Below are positions 57,261 through 64,000 of a DNA stretch of 64,000 nucleotides, one piece after another. A program made the position numbers and the translations under genes. Origin of the DNA: Paraspadella gotoi. Taxonomy: Eukaryota > Chaetognatha. Location of the stretch: NCBI GenBank assembly GCA_051294375.1, contig CM119263.1, positions 62,001 through 126,000 on the forward strand, written 5' to 3'. Numbering within the stretch: position 1 is the first letter of the stretch; every line of letters starts with the position of its first letter. The notes below the pieces were generated by a model. It saw only the letters and a list, made by a program, of their open reading frames with translations. It did not search any database and was not told where the DNA came from.

Positions 57261-57490
57261 TCTTTCTAACTTAGGCCGGTACGACACGTCCTGCCCAATC
57301 CCGCTCTTGACTCCTTGAAACGCGAGCGCGCACGTCCAGTAGCCCGATCTCCAAGCGCGAAATTCCCTCGTCTCTGTCTTCCGCGTCTCCCAGGACCCAT
57401 GTACCGCTGAACTCCACACAGAATTTTCTCACTATCGCACTCAGCACCGCCACGCCACGAGCATCCGGTCCGATATTCAAGAAACGAACG
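57260..57490 (-). other. GC-rich block with a broken protein-like frame
   Basis: Two minus-strand frames look protein-like over adjacent stretches: VRFLNIGPDARGVAVLSAIV with RKFCVEFSGTWVLGDAEDRD, and YWTCALAFQGVKSGIGQDVS. Because the surrounding DNA is full of insertions, this may be one coding exon broken by indels. No family is recognised. Confidence 0.25.
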
Positions 57491-58192
57491 ATCTTACAGG
57501 GAGCGAGAGATCGTCGAAGCTATCACATAAAACCCCAACCGCCGGCGGACAGACCCATATGATATTTCATCGGGTAATTTGGCTCTTGGCTCTATTTTTA
57601 TATTATTCTTTGTTTTTTTTTTTTGTGTTTTTTTTCTAGTTCGATAATAGTGAAACGGAAAATTGTTAACGCGATTTTGTGTTTGTGGTATTCTTGGGTC
57701 AATGCAACGTAAATCGCTTGAACACGTATGTCCACGAGATGATCTTAGATTCGCTAGGCAGTTCGGAAACATCCGAGATAATATGACGTAGAGAGAAGAT
57801 GAGATGAAGTAGAAAGAGAGAGAGAGGAGAGACGAGGGAGAGAGAGAGAGAGAGAGAGAGCTAAAGAGAGAGTTAGAGAATGGGGAGCTAAGAAAGTTAG
57901 AGTAGTTATCATACCATATAACCATTTGGATATACACTACAGCAATTTGATAAAATTAGAAACAAACTACGAGAAGAAACAATTAAACATATCCAAGTAC
58001 TAGCGGGTAGAAAGGGCCACGGATAGTTGATTACGCTCAAGCTCTGGCAATAGGGATTCTTATATATATTAATGCGAGAGCGTACACGAGATGAGATGTA
58101 AAGGTAGACAGAAGAGAATTGAGAGAGAGAAGAGAGTATGAGATTAATAAGTAAAGAGATGAAGAGAGAGAGGAGGAGATGTTAAGAGTCGT
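57491..58192. other. No supported gene; GA tract before a gap
   Basis: Purine tract at 57810-57865 and dispersed GAGA words to the gap at 58193-58217 (25 N). Confidence 0.45.
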
Positions 58193-58217
58193 NNNNNNNN
58201 NNNNNNNNNNNNNNNNN
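58193..58217. other. Assembly gap (25 N)
   Basis: A fixed-size gap after a noisy segment. Confidence 0.99.
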
Positions 58218-58579
58218 GAGAGAGAGAGAGTGTATTTTTACGTCACGGTTCAATCTTTATCTTTTTCCAGGTCATGTACAACGAAATGAAACGAACGCGC
58301 TTGCGCAGTTCAACCACGAAATCCGAAAAACCTTTTATTCTATCTTCAATCAACTTTTGACAGATTCGTTTCCAGATCTCAATCTGATAAATAAAAAAAA
58401 GGTTTTTTTTTGGCAAAAGATAGTATTTTTTATTGCTATTTTCTCAAGTCGTGTCTAAGTTTAGTGCGTCTTTAATGATCAGAAGATAATATTATTTAGT
58501 CATTTAGTCTTCTTTCGGTGTTTTTCTATTTGTTTGTCAGTCCGTCTGTTGGTCTGTCCGTCCTTCCGACAGTCAATCC

Positions 58580-58678
58580 GTCTTCTTCTCTTCTCTCTCT
58601 CTCTCTTCTCTCTTTTCTCTCTCTCGTCTCGTCTTTCTCCTCTCTCTCTCCTTTTGTGCTCTCATCTCTCTCTCCCTC

Positions 58679-58710
<32 letters not shown>

Positions 58711-58941
58711 GTGGTGTCTCGGCCTCCTCTCTCTCTCTTCTCCTCAATCTCTCTCTGCTCTCTCTTTTCTCTCACTCCTTTCTCCCTCCTTCTCTCCTCT
58801 CTCTCTCTCCTCCTTCTCTCATCCTTCTCTCCTCTCTTTCTCTACTCTCTCTCTCTCTCTCTCTTCTCTCTCTCATCCTCCTCTCTCTCTTCTCCTCTCT
58901 CTTCTCTCTCTCTCTTTCTCTCTCTCTTCTCTCTCTTTCTC

Positions 58942-58987
<46 letters not shown>
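58580..58987. repeat. CT-rich tract, 0.4 kb
   Basis: CT units with frequent extra C or T. Followed by CTTCTCTCTTCCG repeats at 59090-59160. Confidence 0.95.
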
Positions 58988-58990
<3 letters not shown>

Positions 58991-59379
58991 CTCACAGAAT
59001 AGAAATTCCCCCGTTGAGAAAAGAAAGAGGAAAACTCGTTATGAAAGAAATTTCTTTTTTATCTCTGGTTTCGATCGCCTAACTCAGAGTCGCTTCTCTT
59101 TTCGCTTCTCTCTTCCGCTTCTCTCTTCCGCTTCTCTCTTCCGCTTCTTGCTCCGCTTCTCGATCAAAGCTTCCGCTTCTCAATTTTCTCTTCTCGATAA
59201 CGATATTCGCTCTCGATTACTATTTTAAATATCAAATACTATTTTTTTCAATTTTCATTTTTGTTTTCTTTGATTTTCACTAATATTTTAATTGTGTTAA
59301 TTTGCTTCTATGGTTCGTATTTAAAATTTTCTTTTATACTCAATCCATTTAACTTTTTAGTTATGTAACTCTAAGTCCC

Positions 59380-59495
59380 AATTCAATTCAATTCAATTAA
59401 ATTCAAGATTGATTTTTATTCAATTCAATTCAATTCAATTCAATTCAAGATTGATTTTTATTCAATTCAATTCAATTCAATTCAAGATTGATTTT
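59380..59495. repeat. (AATTC)n with an AAGATTGATTTTTATT spacer
   Basis: Three blocks of CAATT units separated by the same 20-bp spacer. Confidence 0.92.
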
Positions 59496-59504
59496 TATTC
59501 TCAT

Positions 59505-59900
59505 AATTTCCGCTTTTTCTAATTCTCGCTTTTTCTAATTCCCAATTTTCTTATTTCCAACTTTTCCTAGTTTCTACTTTTCCTAAAACCCACCTTTCCT
59601 AATTCCCATTTTTCCTAATACACACTTTTCCTAGTTTCTACTTTTCCTAAAACCCACCTTTCCTAATTCCCATTTTTCCTAATACCCACTTTTCCTAATA
59701 CCCACTTTTCCTATTTCCCACTCTTTCTAATTCCCCCTTTTCCTAATTCCCACTTTTCCTAATTCCCACTCTTTCTAATTCCCATTTTTCCTAATTCCCA
59801 CTTTTCCTAATTCCCATTTTTCCTAATTCCCACTTTTCCTAATTCCCATTTTTCCTAATTCCAACTTTTCCTAATTCCCACTTTTCCTAATACCAGTTTT
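59505..59900. repeat. Minisatellite, 16-bp unit (CCCACTTTTCCTAATT)
   Basis: About 24 copies, with C/T and TT/AC variants. Confidence 0.94.
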
Positions 59901-60053
59901 TTCCCAATTTTCCCTTCAAGTTTCTTTGTCTCTTTTCTACTAATTTTATCCTCGAATTTCTCGTGACGAAATTCCCTCAGTTTTTCAATTAAAGATTTTG
60001 AAAAGTGATTTGCTTCTCATTTCTTTTTTTGCCGAGACAAGCATTCGGTATTA

Positions 60054-60242
60054 ATGGGATTTTTAATGGTCTGCTGGGGCAAGCTTCCGGCAAGCTTCCG
60101 GCATTGTTCGAATAATAGTAGTACTCGTGGAAAGGGTTATCCAAAAAGATACGAAGGAAGAACACAGATAGCCTTTAGCATTGAAGGAGCTGTAAGGTAC
60201 AGACAATACCAGGTTGTCACAGAGAGTAATTCTGATAGTTAA
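60054..60242 (+). other. Short ORF, possible gene end
   Basis: The C-terminal part reads GKGYPKRYEGRTQIAFSIEG then AVRYRQYQVVTESNSDS and a stop, followed by AT-rich DNA. Composition is protein-like, but the beginning includes an internal duplication (GGCAAGCTTCC twice) and no convincing acceptor is present. No family is recognised. Confidence 0.22.
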
Positions 60243-62380
60243 CTAACGCAACTTTGGGACTAGTAATAACATTTGAGAATAGTGCCTATTAAAACTGAAC
60301 CTGTTACATATGTTTTGTTGAACTGTGCTCTCAAAATAATTTTTATGTCAATATTTTCCTCTATTCTAAATTTGCATCAATTTTTTTAAACTTTTTTCAT
60401 TCATATATTAATTAAACTTTGTAATTCCAATTTTGATGCCAGTCTCATATAGTTTTATATTGTCATTATCCTCTATTTTGTATATAGCAGATCTTACAAC
60501 TTCTCATTATAGCAAGTTGATATTATTTTTTTTAGTGTAAGTACATCATTATGTTTTAATTTATCCAAATCCATTAATGTTATCTTATTATGTTTATTGC
60601 CTATATTTACTAATACATACGTATTAATTTTCATTTATATACTTATAATCTTGAATACTATTGTTTATAATTGTTGTCGATTAATTTTATTTCAATCTTT
60701 GTGCATCCCATATTTCTTGTTGCTATTTTCTTCAACGTTAGAGTCATTATAAAAAATAGTTTATATATATGAATTATACTTTTGCCCACATACCGAATTT
60801 TATTTGATAAACCGTGAATCCTATGTTTGGTCTTATATACCAAGATTCCATTCCAGATTTAAGACAAAGTTTAAGTTTTTTATGCTGATGAAAGGCTTGT
60901 AAGTTAAGCGAAACATGTCCCGTTTTTATCAAAATTAAATCCGTGTTGAAAATATCCCATTTACAAACCTTTCTAATAGGGTTAATAATAATAGTTTTTA
61001 AGGCATTTTGCATTCACCTTTAATGAAAATAATTTTTCTAAAAAGAGCTATTATTTCCCTTTTTGTAAGGCAATACCACGAACCTGCCTTTTTAAATGCG
61101 AAAAAAACACATTTTTAATAATAATTGCATACATTTCTTATGGTGGAGTACTTATGTATATAAAGCGTAGTGGATAGTTACGTATGAAATTCTGACAACA
61201 CATAACATCAAGTGAACATTAATTTGTAAAAAAATTAACTTTTATGTTTTTTTAATTTTTGCGCAGTAGGACTATATTATATATAGTACTATCCTTATTA
61301 AAAATCCGAAAAATTTAAATAATAAGTCTTTTTTTTAATTTTGAATTGCAGCAGCTTGAATCGCTCGAGCTCAGAGAAGTTTTGATAAAAGAAATGGTAA
61401 ATCAAATAAAATTATTCATTTTAAGTGGGTTAAAAATTTAAAAACTATATTTAAAACATAAAATTTTAATTTCAGGTAAAATATAGCTTTTTATAAGTGG
61501 GTTAAAAATTAAAATTAAACTATATTTAAAATATAAAATTTAATTTTCAGTGCTTTAAAAATTTTTTTTTTTTTAGCTTTTTTTAATTTTTGACACCACT
61601 TAATTGAAGAAATTTTTCAAAAGAAGTTATAGTTTCCTGTTTTATCAACTTTTTTGTGACGAATCCCAATTCTGAAAAAATCTTAGAAAATTTTAACATT
61701 TATTGAATTAGTACTACTGTATAGTATAATATGGCCTATGCGTAAATTGTAAAATTATTATAAATTTTTTATACATAAAAAAAATCTAAAAAAATTTAAA
61801 CATTTTATTGAGATTAGTAGCTACTGTACTAAGTATAAATATGGCCTACTGCATAAATTGTAAAATTTATTATAAATTTTTTTATACATAAATATTTATT
61901 TATATATGTTTGTCGTTCCTCACTTTTAGAATTTTAATTAAAGTTAAATTTAGAAATTTTACTACGCTTAATGTTAAATATGGGCGTATTAAATTTTGTT
62001 TATTTAAAAATGTTCACAGGTACAAGCCTGTTTCATGATCTATCTATTCGAATTTTGATTCTACTTAATTTTTTATTTTTGCTACGCTTTATTGTTCATT
62101 TGTTAAGACAGAAAAACCTTAAACCTCAGCGACTACTAGCGCCCGCCTTTTTGTTTTTTTTTAATATAATTTAAAAACTATAAAAAATAAAAGTCCAGTA
62201 AGCGTCGAAAATACAAGGAATAACACGGGAAAACAAAGTCACTTCGGCGCAAAACGACATTTGAATTTCCCTTCTTCTTAGTTTTTTAATGAATAATATT
62301 TTTTTATTTTTCGTCGCGAAATATTTTTTCTTTTATCCTGCGTTTGAGTTTTTCCTTAGATTTGATTCAACGCGGAAAAG
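60243..62380. other. 2.1 kb AT-rich stretch, no gene seen
   Basis: Strongly AT-rich. Near-duplicate blocks occur at about 61400-61480 with 61490-61560 (AGTGGGTTAAAAATT) and 61660-61780 with 61780-61900 (ATGGCCTA(T/C)GC). No protein-like ORF. Confidence 0.55.
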
Positions 62381-62385
62381 AATTA

Positions 62386-62492
62386 GTAGAGAGAGAGAGG
62401 GGAGAGGAGAGAGAGAAAGAATTAGTAGCGCTTCGAAAAGATTCTTCAAAAGATTTTTAATTTATCCAGGCTTTTAAAAAAAGCGGGGAGAA

Positions 62493-62526
<34 letters not shown>
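62386..62526. repeat. GA tracts (two)
   Basis: GA tracts at 62386-62420 and 62489-62526. Confidence 0.9.
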
Positions 62527-62529
<3 letters not shown>

Positions 62530-62794
62530 AATATTTTACAATTGTCAAAAATCTTAATAAAATATAAGATTTAATTTTATACGATAAAAGTTAAATTAAA
62601 AATTTAAGCGTTTGTTCTCTTTTTTCCTACTACATTTTTTTTATTTTTATACAATTTCATTTCTTTTTTTATTTTTATTTTTATTTTTACAATTAATCCT
62701 CGTGAAAGGATTTGGGTCGAACAACACATTTCGTCCTTTTCCTCATTTTTTTTTTCATGATCCTGAAAATTCCCCTTGAGGTTTTCCCCCGCGA

Positions 62795-62945
62795 GGATGT
62801 CGGCGCCGCCTCCCACCGCCCGCCGCCTCCGCCGCCTCCACCGCCGCCGCCTCCGCCGCTCCACCGCCGCCGCCCTCCCACCGTCACCGCCCACCACCGC
62901 CGCAACCGCCGCCGCCGCCCGCGCCATCCTCTTCCACCCACCGAG
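62795..62945. repeat. CCG/CCGCCA trinucleotide-rich block
   Basis: CCGCC(A/T)CCGCCG words give Gly-rich frames on the minus strand and Pro/Arg-rich frames on the plus strand. It could be the GC-rich part of a first exon or promoter on the minus strand, but no splice sites are clear. Confidence 0.7.
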
Positions 62946-63494
62946 GCGCCGAGATTTTGATAGAAAAAAACTTCCGTCGTTCGCATCATAATGAAGTTGG
63001 GAGAGAAAATAGAGATAGAGCGACGCGTCGACGCATTCATTAGTTTACTTATTTTTCTTTCGCAGCTTTATCAATTATTGGTTAAACTATCTTGTGAAAA
63101 ATCTACCACAAATTTGTTAATTGTTCAAGATTAGCTCTGACAACCAAAAATAAAATTCGTTGTACTTTTGTTTTGAAATTAATTTTGTTTAAGTTTCAAT
63201 CTCCGCTGCTCAAATCTTGAAAAACTTCTCTTTAATTGTTTAATTTTAATTGAAGTCGAATAATCTTTAATCGAATGTATATTCCGAATCCTACATATTA
63301 TACAGTTAGTTATATTACTTACATACCCAGGAAGATCGTAAATTAGGCGCAAAGCGAATATTTTTAGAAATAAAAGCAACGAAAGCTCAATCAAAAATGT
63401 TGATTTTTCTTCAAATAAAGAATTTTTTTTAGATTCTCGCAAAGCTTTTCATTTACATGTATAACTATTTTAATTCCTGCCACCCCAAGCCTTT
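62946..63494. other. AT-rich stretch, no gene seen
   Basis: Short ORFs lack protein-like composition. Confidence 0.45.
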
Positions 63495-64000
63495 CTCCTC
63501 CTCCTCCTCCTCCTCCTCCTCCTCCTCCTCCTCCGATCTCTTTCGTTTCAATTCTTTCTTACCTTTTTTTCCTTTTTACATTCAACTCTTAACTCTCTAA
63601 TTCATTTTCTCTTCACTCTCTTCACCAATTCTGTACAATTCCTGTCCCTTTCTTACTCTCTTGTCTATCTTACTCTCTTGTCTATCCTCTATCTTATCCA
63701 TCCTACCCAATTCTATCCAATTCCTATCCATTTCTTACTCTCCGCGGTTCAAAATAATTCGTGGTCGATTGAAATAGGTCTATAAAAAGAAGGAGCTCAA
63801 TTTCAAAATTGTCGAAACGAAACGAAGAGGCCAGTAAAATGCGTTAAAACTGTCTAGAATATGAGAAACGCCTTTTCTTACCTAGATGTGCTTTTGGCGT
63901 CGGTTTTCTTCTTTTACGACTTCGGTTTATTTTCTTTCCTCCTTTTTTTCTTTCTTTCTTACCTTTCCTCCTTTTTCTTTCCTAATTTTTCTTTCCTCCT
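63495..64000. repeat. (CTC)13 repeat and pyrimidine-rich end
   Basis: A pure CTC run at 63495-63534, then TCTATC/TTACTCTC words and, at 63930-64000, a CCTTTTTCTTTC tract like that at 48.3-49.2 kb. Confidence 0.85.

Overview
The window looks like nuclear DNA from a draft animal genome. Three things point that way: GT-AG introns separating short GC-rich coding blocks, tRNA-like (SINE-type) elements, and very long simple repeats (GA/CT tracts, trinucleotides, many minisatellites) in an AT-rich background. The two recognisable protein families, a two-pore-domain (K2P) potassium channel and a tetraspanin, are both animal membrane proteins. I infer a non-model invertebrate, perhaps an arthropod, but the sequence does not fix the taxon. 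Eleven runs of N and many one-base insertions or deletions between near-identical copies mark a noisy long-read assembly, so any single reading frame may be broken by error.

Left end (1-16.9 kb). A K2P channel gene runs right to left on the minus strand. I rebuilt its 5' half from splice sites and reading phase: an Ala/Thr-rich first visible block (15346-14802), a Ser/Thr-rich exon (14740-14563), several short Ser/Pro/Asp exons that begin and end in phase 1 (about 13.75, 11.37, 11.2 and 8.47 kb), then TM1 (4176-3976) and the extracellular cap helices (3833-3678). The pore exons that should follow are not visible. A possible unrelated or C-terminal last exon lies at 1107-912. Upstream of the channel, in the same orientation, is the last exon of an unrecognised Pro/Gln/Ser-rich protein (16885-15825), and further right a 52-codon ORF with one membrane segment and a four-cysteine cluster (17615-17457).

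Middle (17.6-46 kb). This part is almost entirely repeats. Two pairs of near-identical blocks (21.6-23.9 with 24.2-26.0 kb, and 29.2-37.7 with 37.7-46.06 kb) end at assembly gaps and are best explained as contigs or haplotypes of one locus laid side by side. A further set of partial copies sits at 9.6-13.8 kb inside the channel gene. The 8.4-kb unit carries a (TTGTTCTCCCN)n minisatellite, two SINE-like elements, GACA and ATT microsatellites, and a possible nine-codon first exon. A candidate last exon on the plus strand (28391-28543) follows a 480-bp pyrimidine tract.

Right end (46-64 kb). An intronless tetraspanin gene lies on the minus strand at 50753-50004 with a nearby polyadenylation signal. 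It is flanked by a 0.9-kb CCTTT tract, a G-rich array, and a 1.3-kb GTCG array almost without A on the plus strand. The rest is gene-poor AT-rich DNA with minisatellites, including a very noisy duplicated segment at 55.3-57.2 kb.

No operons, CRISPR arrays, rRNA or intact tRNA genes were seen. Apart from the two membrane-protein genes, the coding calls are tentative.
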